DNA of 25,552 nucleotides from JANOBJ01 sp031411575 (GTDB lineage Bacteria > Pseudomonadota > Gammaproteobacteria > Burkholderiales > Burkholderiaceae_C). The DNA is taken from NCBI GenBank assembly GCA_031411575.1, contig JANOBJ010000023.1:1-25552 (forward strand), read 5' to 3'. How positions within the stretch are numbered: position 1 is the first letter of the stretch; each line of letters starts with the position of its first letter. A program made the position numbers and the translations under genes. Positions 1 to 7,176 of this stretch are shown piece by piece. The notes beneath the pieces are model-generated. The model did no database searches and was not told where the DNA came from. It was given only the letters and a program-made list of their open reading frames with translations.

Positions 1-1724
1 GGCTCGCCGCCGCCATCGCTGCCGCGCCACAGCACGTCGCAGGGCACACCGGCGGTGGGCAGGGCCAGCAGGTAGCGCCAGGCCCCGCGCTGGGCTTGCT
101 CCAGCGCCTCGCGCAGCGGCAACCCGAGCACGGTGCGCTGCGCCGCCGTCCAGTGGCCGGGCGGCTCGGGCGACGCCGGCAAGCGCACCTCGTCGCAGCC
201 GGGCAGCACCACCGCGCCGACAGGCCGCGCCAGCAGCTGGCTCAGCGGCAGGATCACCACCTGTTCATCCACAGGATGGCGCGGCACAAAGCTGGCAGCC
301 TCCAGCACGTCTTGCACCCAGCCGGTGAAATCGGCCAGGCTGATGCGGCGCGCGGCGGAAGGCCAGGCCTGCAGCTCGGCGGCCGCGCCCTCGTTGAGGC
401 GCAGCACGTCGCACAGGGTGACGCCCGCCGCGTCGTGGCTCAGCGGCTCCCATTGTCCGGTGGTGACCAGCAACGCGCGCAGCGCGTCGAGCCAGGCCGG
501 CAGTGGACGCGCCTCGCGCATCGTCTGGCGGGCGGTTTCGATACGCCCGGTCACTTCAGACACGCTGTCATTTGCTACATGATGAATAGCAACAAATGAT
601 CGCCACACTTGGACTTTTAGCCTTCTGAGCACTTTTTCCAGCTGAATGACCGTTTCCCGGCGGAACGCGGGCGCGTGCTTCAGCCCATCGAGCACCGCAT
701 CGGCGCTGGCGTCCCACGGGCAGGCCCGCAAGCCCGCCATCACATCGGCGGCGACGCGCGTGGTCGAGAGTTTCCAGCCGGTTTCATCGCGCATCACCAC
801 GTCGTGCGCAGCCAGCGCCGCACGGATGCGGCGGGTCAGGGCCCGGTCGGTCGCAACCAGCGCCACGGGCTGCCGGCCCGCTTCGAGGTGGCGCAACACG
901 CACGCGGCGGCGCGCTGGGCTTCGTCTTCGGCATCGCGTGCACCGTGGAGTGACACAACGGCCGTCGGGTCAGCCGATTCATGGGCTTGCGCGACGTCCA
1001 GCGCCGCGTCCAGCGCGATGGTGTGGGCACGGGCGCCCAGGCGTACCTGCAGCGCCACCGCGAGCGGCTCGGTGCGAAAGCCGTCGAGCACCACCAGGCA
1101 GTCCAGCGCGGGGAGTGTGCGGTCGTCAAACAGACTGTCGGTGGCGTAGCGCGACACGGCCGCCCATTCGAGCGCGATGCGGGCCAGCGCCGATTCGATC
1201 GCCAGCAAGGGCGCGTCGGCCGGCCCGGCGAGCGTGGCGCGCGCGCGGGCCGCCCAAGCGGCACGTTCGGCGGGTGGCACAGCCGCAGCGGCCGGCGCGA
1301 GCTGGTGCGCGGCGTCCACCAGCCGGCCGGTCAGCGCATCGCCCCGCGCGCGCAGGCCGGCACGCTCGATCCACGCCTGGGCTGCCAGCGTATCGCGCGC
1401 CACATCACCACTGATGTCTTCGGGCGTGGGTGCGAATGGCCGGCGCGCCTGCGCCCAGTTCAGCGTGGTCTCAAAGCGCGGAGCAAAGCCGTTGGGCATC
1501 GCCTCGGCCCAAAACTGGCGTGCCAGCGGCATCAGCTGCGCATACGGCAGCAACACGACCGATCGCGCGGGGTGGGCCTGGGCGTCGGCCAGGGCCGCGG
1601 CGATGCGCGCGATCAGGCCAGTCTGTGGTGCGACCCAGCGCGCGCGCAGCGGATGGGCATGCACAACCGCATCGGCGGACGCGGCTGTACCGGGGGTCGC
1701 CACGTCTTTTGCTATCGCGCCCAT
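1..1724 (-). CDS. AddB-like probable DNA repair protein, PD-(D/E)XK nuclease family (N-terminal part)
   Basis: One uninterrupted frame runs from ATG at 1724 to the left edge, giving 574 residues with the C-terminus outside the window. The start reads MGAIAKDVATPG, followed by the block LPYAQLMPLARQFWAEAMP and then RFETTLNWAQ. These are typical of the roughly 900-residue betaproteobacterial 'probable DNA repair protein' family related to AddB, the helicase-like nuclease subunit that processes double-strand breaks. Near the left edge VVILPLSQLLARPVGAVVLPG resembles the helicase-like core of that family. The PD-(D/E)XK nuclease domain expected at the C-terminus is not visible, so the nuclease assignment rests on family knowledge. 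The gene is divergent from trxA. Its start codon overlaps a GCTAT/ATAGC inverted repeat, and a lower-GC stretch at about 560-645 encodes residues that look inserted. Family call fairly sure; exact biochemical role inferred. Confidence 0.8.
   Translation of the reverse strand, partial: MGAIAKDVATPGTAASADAVVHAHPLRARWVAPQTGLIARIAAALADAQAHPARSVVLLPYAQLMPLARQFWAEAMPNGFAPRFETTLNWAQARRPFAPTPEDISGDVARDTLAAQAWIERAGLRARGDALTGRLVDAAHQLAPAAAAVPPAERAAWAARARATLAGPADAPLLAIESALARIALEWAAVSRYATDSLFDDRTLPALDCLVVLDGFRTEPLAVALQVRLGARAHTIALDAALDVAQAHESADPTAVVSLHGARDAEDEAQRAAACVLRHLEAGRQPVALVATDRALTRRIRAALAAHDVVMRDETGWKLSTTRVAADVMAGLRACPWDASADAVLDGLKHAPAFRRETVIQLEKVLRRLKVQVWRSFVAIHHVANDSVSEVTGRIETARQTMREARPLPAWLDALRALLVTTGQWEPLSHDAAGVTLCDVLRLNEGAAAELQAWPSAARRISLADFTGWVQDVLEAASFVPRHPVDEQVVILPLSQLLARPVGAVVLPGCDEVRLPASPEPPGHWTAAQRTVLGLPLREALEQAQRGAWRYLLALPTAGVPCDVLWRGSDGGGE
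569..597. repeat. GCTA...TAGC inverted repeat inside the AddB-like gene
   Basis: The arms TTGCTA (572-577) and TAGCAA (587-592) are a perfect 6-bp inverted repeat with a 9-nt spacer. The outer flanks CATTTGCTA and TAGCAACAAATG extend it imperfectly. The surrounding sequence is clearly richer in A/T than the gene around it. Similar GCTA/TAGC pairs recur at 1711-1727 and 14756-14772. Confidence 0.5.
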
Positions 1725-1727
1725 AGC
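1711..1727. repeat. GCTAT/ATAGC inverted repeat over the start of the AddB-like gene
   Basis: GCTAT (1711-1715) and ATAGC (1723-1727) form a 5-bp inverted repeat with a 7-nt GC spacer. The ATG of the leftward gene (1724-1722) lies within the right arm. It resembles the repeats at 569-597 and 14756-14772 and could be a member of one dispersed family, or a small hairpin at the translation start. Confidence 0.4.
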
Positions 1728-1810
1728 CGCCCCATTACCGACTCATCCACTTGGTTTCTGTCACAATGCCGCAACTTTAGCTGCATAACCGTCGTCACAA
1801 GGAACACACC

Positions 1811-2143
1811 ATGGCCAGCGACCTGATCAAACATGTATCCGACGCGACTTTTGAGTCCGATGTGCTCAAGTCGACCCAGCCTGTGCTGGTGGACTACTGG
1901 GCTGAATGGTGCGGCCCTTGCAAGATGATTGCGCCTATCCTGGACGAAGTGGCCACCACGTACGCGGGCAAGCTGCAGATCGCCAAGATGAACGTCGATG
2001 AAAACCGGGACATCCCGGCCAAGTTCGGCATCCGCGGCATCCCCACGTTGATGCTGTTCAAGGACGGCCAGCTGGCCGCCACCAAAGTCGGCGCGCTGGG
2101 CAAAGCCCAGCTGACCGCGTTCATCGACCAGCAACTGGCCTGA
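1811..2143 (+). CDS. trxA: Thioredoxin 1
   Basis: A 110-residue cytoplasmic protein-disulfide reductase with the canonical active site WCGPC (residues 33-37) and the cis-proline of GIPTL at residue 78. Length and motif order are those of a classical single-domain thioredoxin. It keeps cytoplasmic proteins reduced, receiving electrons from thioredoxin reductase, which is not in this window. AAGGAA lies about 8 bases before the ATG and supports the start. The gene is divergent from the AddB-like gene across an 86-bp gap in which I could not fix a convincing promoter. It is followed by a hairpin and then rho, the common betaproteobacterial order trxA-rho-rpmE. Nothing is odd in the coding sequence. 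Confidence 0.97.
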   Translation: MASDLIKHVSDATFESDVLKSTQPVLVDYWAEWCGPCKMIAPILDEVATTYAGKLQIAKMNVDENRDIPAKFGIRGIPTLMLFKDGQLAATKVGALGKAQLTAFIDQQLA

Positions 2144-2159
2144 GCCCCGGGGCACCCGC

Positions 2160-2182
2160 GCTGCCAGGGCCGCCCTGGCAGC
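2160..2182 (+). terminator. Hairpin after trxA, possible weak terminator
   Basis: A perfect 10-bp stem, GCTGCCAGGG (2160-2169) with CCCTGGCAGC (2173-2182), and a 3-nt loop starts 17 bases after the trxA stop. It lacks a good T tract (CACCCGATTTCC follows), so it may end or protect the trxA transcript rather than act as a textbook terminator. Its right arm overlaps the proposed -35 of the rho promoter. Confidence 0.45.
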
Positions 2183-2203
2183 CACCCGATTTCCTGTCAT
2201 AAT
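2175..2203 (+). promoter_or_regulatory. Candidate rho promoter
   Basis: TGGCAG (2176-2181) and CATAAT (2198-2203) are spaced 16 bp apart and could serve as -35 and -10. Transcription would start near 2210 and leave a leader of about 150 bases before the rho ATG. The -35 is weak; the -10 is good. Confidence 0.45.
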
Positions 2204-2253
2204 CTCCTTCAATCGCTGACCTGCATGTCCGGGTCGGTTCGAATATCCGGCTT

Positions 2254-2278
2254 GCGGGGCCATCGCCCCGCCTCTTTT
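2254..2278 (+). terminator. Terminator-like hairpin in the rho leader (attenuator or trxA terminator)
   Basis: GCGGGGC (2254-2260), loop CATC, GCCCCGC (2265-2271), then CTCTTTT: a compact 7-bp GC stem followed by a short U tract. It lies between the proposed rho promoter and the rho start. Two smaller hairpins follow, CCCC-GCGA-GGGG (2306-2317) and CCCG-TTC-CGGG (2331-2341). It could stop trxA readthrough, or act as an attenuator in the rho leader if the promoter at 2175-2203 is real. Confidence 0.5.
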
Positions 2279-2361
2279 GAAGCCTTCCCCAGCCATTTCA
2301 AAGTACCCCGCGAGGGGATGTTGTCCAGAACCCGTTCCGGGTCGTTCACGCAGGTAACTCC

Positions 2362-3624
2362 ATGCACTTAAACGAACTCAAGGCACTGCACGTGTCTGAA
2401 GTCTTGAAGCAGGCCGAAGCGCTTGAGATCGAAAACACCGGCCGCATGCGCAAGCAGGAGCTGATGTTCGCCATCATCAAGAAGCGCGCGCGCGCCGGCG
2501 AACAGGTGTTTGCCGACGGCGTGCTGGAAATCCTGCCCGACGGTTTCGGCTTTCTGCGCAGCCCCGACACCAGCTACACAGCCAGCACCGACGACATCTA
2601 CATCAGCCCGAGCCAGGTGCGCCGTTTCAACCTGCACACCGGCGACATGATCGAAGGCGAAGTGCGTACGCCCAAGGACGGCGAGCGCTACTTTGCGCTG
2701 ACCAAGCTCGACAAGGTCAACGACGGCCTGCCGGAAGACAACAAACACAAGGTGATGTTCGAAAACCTCACGCCGCTGTTCCCCAAGGAGCAGATGAAGC
2801 TTGAGCGCGACATCAAGAGCGAAGAGAACATCACCGGGCGCGTGATCGACATCATCGCGCCCATTGGCAAGGGCCAACGCGCCCTGCTGGTGGCGCCGCC
2901 CAAGAGTGGCAAGACGGTGATGATGCAGCACATGGCGCACGACATCGCCGCCAACTATCCCGACAGCTACATGATGGTGCTGCTGGTGGATGAGCGGCCC
3001 GAAGAAGTGACCGAGATGCAGCGCTCGGTCAAGGCCGAGGTGATTGCGTCCACCTTCGACGAGCCCGCCGCGCGCCACGTGCACGTGGCCGAGATGGTGA
3101 TCGAGCGCGCCAAGCGCCTGGTTGAGCTGAAAAAAGACGTGGTGATCCTGCTGGACTCGATCACCCGCCTGGCGCGCGCCTATAACAACGTCGTGCCTTC
3201 ATCCGGCAAGGTGCTCACCGGTGGTGTGGACGCCAACGCATTGCAGCGGCCCAAACGCTTCCTCGGCGCGGCCCGCAACGTCGAAGAAGGCGGCTCGCTC
3301 ACCATCATCGCCACCGCGCTGATCGACACCGGCAGCCGCATGGACGAGGTGATCTTCGAGGAGTTCAAAGGCACCGGCAACTCAGAAATCCACCTCGATC
3401 GCCGCCTGTACGAAAAGCGCGTGTTCCCGTCGATCCAGCTCAACCGCAGCGGCACGCGCCGCGAAGAGCTGTTGCTGGCACCTGAAATCCTGCAAAAAAC
3501 CCGCATCCTGCGCCAGTTCATGTACAACATGGACGAGATCGAGGCGATGGAAATGGTGCTCGAGAGCATGAAAGCCACCAAATCGAACGTCGAGTTCTTC
3601 GACATGATGCGGCGCGGCGGCTAA
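2362..3624 (+). CDS. rho: Transcription termination factor Rho
   Basis: A 420-residue protein matching the length of typical proteobacterial Rho (about 419). It is the hexameric RNA-dependent ATPase that ends transcription of untranslated RNA. In order: N-terminal helical domain with MHLNELKALHVSEVLKQ, cold-shock-like RNA-binding domain around residues 50-115 (VLEILPDGFGFLRS), Walker A APPKSGKT with K184-T185, Walker B VVILLDSITRLARAYN, and the C-terminal region ending MMRRGG. The start is the first ATG after a structured leader of about 150 bases. E. coli rho is autoregulated by termination within its own leader, so a structured leader fits. It is followed by rpmE after 106 bp. No unusual insertion is seen. 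Confidence 0.98.
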   Translation: MHLNELKALHVSEVLKQAEALEIENTGRMRKQELMFAIIKKRARAGEQVFADGVLEILPDGFGFLRSPDTSYTASTDDIYISPSQVRRFNLHTGDMIEGEVRTPKDGERYFALTKLDKVNDGLPEDNKHKVMFENLTPLFPKEQMKLERDIKSEENITGRVIDIIAPIGKGQRALLVAPPKSGKTVMMQHMAHDIAANYPDSYMMVLLVDERPEEVTEMQRSVKAEVIASTFDEPAARHVHVAEMVIERAKRLVELKKDVVILLDSITRLARAYNNVVPSSGKVLTGGVDANALQRPKRFLGAARNVEEGGSLTIIATALIDTGSRMDEVIFEEFKGTGNSEIHLDRRLYEKRVFPSIQLNRSGTRREELLLAPEILQKTRILRQFMYNMDEIEAMEMVLESMKATKSNVEFFDMMRRGG

Positions 3625-3635
3625 CCTCGGCTCAT

Positions 3636-3701
3636 TTGTCTAAGTGGTTGATTTTGTGCGATAATTTAAGGCTTGGCGGAAAGTGTGCAGGGTTGTCCTG
3701 C
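3636..3701 (+). promoter_or_regulatory. rpmE promoter and leader hairpin
   Basis: TTGTCT (3636-3641) and GATAAT (3660-3665) are 18 bp apart, and the -10 is preceded by TGC, making an extended -10. The transcript would start near 3672 and give a leader of about 60 bases with a small hairpin, GCAGG (3687-3691) and CCTGC (3697-3701). In E. coli L31 controls its own mRNA leader, so this hairpin is a candidate feedback site; that role is inferred. Confidence 0.6.
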
Positions 3702-3730
3702 GTGGCTACCGCAACTAACGAGGAAGCATC

Positions 3731-3988
3731 ATGAAAGAAGGCATTCACCCCAACTACCGCGAAGTCTGTTTCGTGGATTTGTCCAACGGGTTCAAATTTG
3801 TCACGCGATCGTGCGCCAACACCAAGGAAATGGTGAAGATGGACGACGGCCGCGAACTGCCGCTGTACAAGCTCGACACGTCGAGCGAATCGCACCCGTT
3901 CTACACTGGCACGCAAAAGTCGGTGGACAACATGGGTGGCCGCGTCGAGCGGTTCCGCAACCGTTTCGGCAAGACCGCAGCCAAGTAA
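3731..3988 (+). CDS. rpmE2: 50S ribosomal protein L31, type B (no zinc ribbon)
   Basis: An 85-residue basic protein beginning MKEGIHPNYREVCFVDLSNG and containing SHPFYTGTQK, hallmarks of L31. It bridges the large and small ribosomal subunits. It has only two cysteines, C13 and C28, far apart and not arranged as the CxxC pairs of zinc-binding L31, so it is the type B form. An SD-like GAGGAAG precedes the ATG. It has its own extended -10 promoter just downstream of rho and is followed by a strong terminator. In genomes with both forms, the type B copy is often the zinc-starvation paralogue. Here it sits at the housekeeping rho-rpmE locus, so it may be the main copy; the rest of the genome would decide that. 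Confidence 0.95.
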   Translation: MKEGIHPNYREVCFVDLSNGFKFVTRSCANTKEMVKMDDGRELPLYKLDTSSESHPFYTGTQKSVDNMGGRVERFRNRFGKTAAK

Positions 3989-4012
3989 ATTTGCCTGCCG
4001 TCAGCGTCCGAC

Positions 4013-4050
4013 AAAAGGGCAGCCAGGAATACCGGGCTGCCCTTTTTGTT
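4013..4050 (+). terminator. Rho-independent terminator after rpmE
   Basis: AAAAGGGCAGCC (4013-4024) pairs perfectly with GGCTGCCCTTTT (4035-4046) around a 10-nt loop and runs into TTTTTGTTT. It is placed 25 bases after the rpmE stop. This is the clearest intrinsic terminator in the window. The paired A/T ends suggest it could also work on the opposite strand. Confidence 0.9.
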
Positions 4051-4055
4051 TGTGG

Positions 4056-4086
4056 TCGGGCCTGAAGGGCCTGCGACAAGGCCCGA
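4056..4086. other. Second inverted repeat downstream of rpmE
   Basis: TCGGGCCT (4056-4063) and AGGCCCGA (4079-4086) form a perfect 8-bp stem with a 15-nt loop that itself contains GGGCC. There is no T tract. It lies between the rpmE terminator and the start of the next gene and may be a backup terminator or leader structure. Confidence 0.35.
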
Positions 4087-4112
4087 CACGCCCATCGATT
4101 AGATTCCAGCTG

Positions 4113-5825
4113 GTGAACCAACCCACTCCCGCCATCGTTCCCCAAAGCGCTGTGCGCCGCCTGCCGCGGCTGGCACTGCTGCTGCTGTGCGTGGCGTATG
4201 TGCTGCCGGGCTTTCTGGGCCGCGACCCGTGGAAGAACGCCGACGTCACCGCTTTCGGCTACATGCTCGAGCTGGCCGGTGGCCAGAGCAGCTGGCTCCT
4301 GCCGCAACTCGCCGGGTTGCCGGTGGAGACCGACAGCCTGCTGCCCTACTGGCTGGGGGCATGGGCCATCCAGCTCGCCCCCGTCTGGGTTGCGCCCGAT
4401 TTTGCGGTTCGCGTCCCGTTTGCGCTGCTGCTGGCGCTGACAATGATTGCCACTTGGTACGGCGTTTACTACCTGGCGCGCAGTCCGCAGGCCCAGCCGG
4501 TCGCCTTCGCGTTCGGCGGCGAGGCGCAGACGCCGGACTATGCGCGCGCGATGGCAGACGGCGGGCTGCTTGCACTGATCGCCTCGCTCGGGCTGGCCCA
4601 ACTGTCCCATGAGACCACTCCCGCGCTCGCCCAGGTGTGCGCAACCGCCGTCACCTTCTATGCCATGGCCGCGATGCCTTACCGCACGGTTGTGCCATCT
4701 ATGGCGCTGCTGGGCGGCTTGGCCGCCCTGGTATTGAGTGGCGCGCCAGCGATGGCCACCCTGCTGGGGGCGGGCAGCGCCCTGCTCTACCTGCTTGGCA
4801 CCACGTCCGAGGCCGACGAGCGTGTTCGCCTGCGTTACTGCGCGGCGGGGATCGCGGCGGCAACGCTGCTAGTCGCCGCGTTGGCGTGGATGCTAGAACT
4901 GTGGCGCTGGCGCATTGCGCTGCCACCCCTGATCGGCCAGGACAGCCTGGCGACCTGGAAGAGCATCGGCCGTCTGCTGTTGTGGTTCACCTGGCCGGCT
5001 TGGCCGCTCGCGCTGTGGACGCTCTGGCGCTGGCGCCGCCAGCTCTCGCTGCGCGCACCCGGGCGGCACGTGATGCTGCCGATCTGGTTTGCGGCCGTGG
5101 CCATTGGCTCGGCGGTGTTCACCCAGCCCGCCGACCGCACGCTGCTGCTCGGCCTGCCTGCACTGGCCACGCTGGCGGCGTTTGCCTTGCCAACGCTGCG
5201 CCGCAGCGTCGCCGCCCTGATTGACTGGTTCACGCTGCTTTTTTTCACGGGCTGCTCTGTGTTCATCTGGGTGATCTGGATCGCGATGCAAACCGGCGTC
5301 CCCCGGCAACCCGCCGCCAACGTGGCCAAACTCGCGCCGGGGTTCGAGCCCAGTTTTTCATGGCTGGCATTCGGCGTGGCGCTGGTCGCCACCCTGACCT
5401 GGGCCTGGCTGGTCAAATGGCGGGTGGGGCGGCACCGCACCGCGATCTGGCGCAGCCTGGTGTTGCCGGCCGGAGGCGCCGCCTTGTGCTGGCTGTTGCT
5501 GATGACGCTGTGGCTGCCCTTGCTCGACTTTGCGCGCAGCTACGCGCCGCAGGTTCAACGCGTGTCGGCCATCATCGGGCGGCCTGTCTGCGTCGAGATC
5601 TATGGCCTCAGCCGCGCCCAGATTGCTGCCTTCAACTTCCACGGCAAGCTGAACCTGATGCCCGCGACATCCCGCGCGCAATGCCCGTGGCTGATGGTCG
5701 ATGCAGACGCCAGGGGTACGTTGCCTAAATCGGTCAACCTGCGCCAATGGTCGCTGCAAGCCACTGTCAGGCGCCCGACCGACAGCAACGAAGACGTGAT
5801 GCTGTACCGCCGATCGGGGAACTGA
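4113..5825 (+). CDS. Polytopic membrane protein, GT-C (ArnT/PMT-like) glycosyltransferase-like
   Basis: I place the start at GTG 4113, giving 570 residues. The frame is open further upstream, but an earlier ATG would begin inside rpmE and cross its terminator. No clear SD is visible. The first membrane segment (RLALLLLCVAYVLPGF) is followed by GRDPWKNADVTAFGYM and a periplasmic-looking loop. About ten or more hydrophobic segments follow, then a soluble tail of about 90 residues containing PVCVEIYGLSRAQIAAFNFH. This resembles GT-C/ArnT-type transferases, which move sugars from lipid carriers to periplasmic acceptors, and the early acidic loop fits that fold. I do not recognise the specific family or substrate. 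The MATE gene follows after 4 bp, so the two are likely co-transcribed and may share a lipid- or envelope-linked job. Fold moderately likely; activity unproven. Confidence 0.65.
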   Translation: MNQPTPAIVPQSAVRRLPRLALLLLCVAYVLPGFLGRDPWKNADVTAFGYMLELAGGQSSWLLPQLAGLPVETDSLLPYWLGAWAIQLAPVWVAPDFAVRVPFALLLALTMIATWYGVYYLARSPQAQPVAFAFGGEAQTPDYARAMADGGLLALIASLGLAQLSHETTPALAQVCATAVTFYAMAAMPYRTVVPSMALLGGLAALVLSGAPAMATLLGAGSALLYLLGTTSEADERVRLRYCAAGIAAATLLVAALAWMLELWRWRIALPPLIGQDSLATWKSIGRLLLWFTWPAWPLALWTLWRWRRQLSLRAPGRHVMLPIWFAAVAIGSAVFTQPADRTLLLGLPALATLAAFALPTLRRSVAALIDWFTLLFFTGCSVFIWVIWIAMQTGVPRQPAANVAKLAPGFEPSFSWLAFGVALVATLTWAWLVKWRVGRHRTAIWRSLVLPAGGAALCWLLLMTLWLPLLDFARSYAPQVQRVSAIIGRPVCVEIYGLSRAQIAAFNFHGKLNLMPATSRAQCPWLMVDADARGTLPKSVNLRQWSLQATVRRPTDSNEDVMLYRRSGN

Positions 5826-5829
5826 CCCC

Positions 5830-7176
5830 TTGCGGGAACTGAAGACCATTGGCCGGCACGCGGCCACCGTGCTGGTCGGGCAACTGGCCGTGATGGCGTT
5901 CGGCATCACCGACACCATCGTGGCCGGCCGCTACTCTGAGGCAGCACTTGCGGCGTTGTCGGTGGGTTCTGCCATCTACATCAGCGTCTATGTTGCGCTG
6001 ATGGGCGTGATGCAGGCCCTGTTGCCGATCTGGGCTGAGCTGCACGGCGCGCGCCAGCCGATCGCCGTCGGCCGGTCGGTACGGCAAGCGCTGTACCTGT
6101 GCGCGTTCACCATCGTGGCCGGCGTGGCCGCCCTGCTCTTTCCGGGCCCGTTGCTGCGCTGGACGGGCGTTCCGGTGGCTTTACAGGGTGACGTCGAGCG
6201 GTACCTCGCGGTGCTCGCGCTGGCGCTGGCGCCCGCGCTGCTGTTTCGCCTGTACAGCACGCTCAACCAGAGTCTGGGCAAACCCTTGCTGGTCACCTGG
6301 CTGCAGATCGGCTCGCTGTTCATCAAGGTTCCGTTGTCGATAGCGTTCGCGTTTGGAGGTTCATTTGCCGGCGTGACGCTGCCAGCCCAGGGCGCCGTCG
6401 GCTGCGCCTGGGCCACGCTGGTCGTCAACTACGCGATGCTGGCCGTGGCAGCCTGGCTGTTGCGCACGCAACCGCTGTACACACCGTACCGCATCTGGCA
6501 GCGACCCGAATCACCGGACTGGGCCCAGATTCGTCACTTCGCGCGCATCGGCGTGCCCGGCGGGTTGGCCATCATGGTCGAGGTGACGTCATTCACCCTC
6601 ATGGCGCTGTTCATTGCGCGAATGGGCACCCAGGCCGCGGCCAGCCATCAGATCGCATCGAACCTGGCTGCGGTGCTGTACATGGTGCCGCTGTCGCTGT
6701 CGATTGCCACCAGCGCACGCGTGAGTTTCTGGCTGGGCGCGGGTGATCCGACGCAGGCTCGCCGCGTGGTCCGTACCGGGTTCATCTTGACCGTGGGGGC
6801 AGCCGTGCTGCTCGCCGGGGTGCTACTGATGCTGCGCCAGCCATTGGCGGCCATTTACACGCCTGGTTCGGCCGTGGCCGCGCTGGCGGCCACCCTGCTG
6901 GTCTGGGTGGCGGTCTATCACTTGGCGGACGCGGTCCAGGCGCTCTGTGTGTTTGTGCTGCGCTGCTACCGCGTCACGTTCGCGCCACTGCTGGTTTACA
7001 GCGTCCTGCTGTGGGGACTCGGGTTGGCCGGTGGCTACGTACTGGCCTACGACAGTACCCTGCTCGGGCCCCTGCGCCTGTCGCCTGCGGCGTTCTGGGT
7101 ATCCAGCGTCGTCGCCCTCTGGCTGACCGCAGCGATCTTCGTCGTCATTCTGTGGCAGGTAGCTCGGCGGCGGTGA
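5830..7176 (+). CDS. MATE family efflux transporter
   Basis: A 448-residue inner membrane protein with about 12 hydrophobic segments in two similar halves, the MATE (NorM/DinF/MurJ-superfamily) architecture. The N-terminal GITDTIVAGR and the later SHQIASNLAAVLYMVPLSLS are typical conserved MATE segments. These proteins export cationic drugs or metabolites using a Na+ or H+ gradient; the substrate cannot be told from sequence. The start is TTG at 5830, 4 bp after the preceding stop, with GGGGAAC about 9 bases upstream. No better in-frame ATG lies near. Its 3' end overlaps the 3' end of phoR by 32 bp on the other strand, so there is no room for a separate terminator. Confidence 0.88.
   Translation: MRELKTIGRHAATVLVGQLAVMAFGITDTIVAGRYSEAALAALSVGSAIYISVYVALMGVMQALLPIWAELHGARQPIAVGRSVRQALYLCAFTIVAGVAALLFPGPLLRWTGVPVALQGDVERYLAVLALALAPALLFRLYSTLNQSLGKPLLVTWLQIGSLFIKVPLSIAFAFGGSFAGVTLPAQGAVGCAWATLVVNYAMLAVAAWLLRTQPLYTPYRIWQRPESPDWAQIRHFARIGVPGGLAIMVEVTSFTLMALFIARMGTQAAASHQIASNLAAVLYMVPLSLSIATSARVSFWLGAGDPTQARRVVRTGFILTVGAAVLLAGVLLMLRQPLAAIYTPGSAVAALAATLLVWVAVYHLADAVQALCVFVLRCYRVTFAPLLVYSVLLWGLGLAGGYVLAYDSTLLGPLRLSPAAFWVSSVVALWLTAAIFVVILWQVARRR

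Noticed and set aside
96..1826. Several plus-strand frames of 140-280 residues left of trxA
   Set aside because: They lie opposite a single continuous minus-strand frame with family-type AddB-like motifs and have antisense-type composition.
2368..3084. 238-residue minus-strand frame opposite rho
   Set aside because: Shadow of a conserved gene; no recognisable domain and His/Val-rich composition typical of antisense frames.
3936..4112. Upstream extension of the GT-C-like gene to an ATG at 3936
   Set aside because: It would start within rpmE and pass through a strong terminator; the hydrophobic N-terminus begins properly after GTG 4113.
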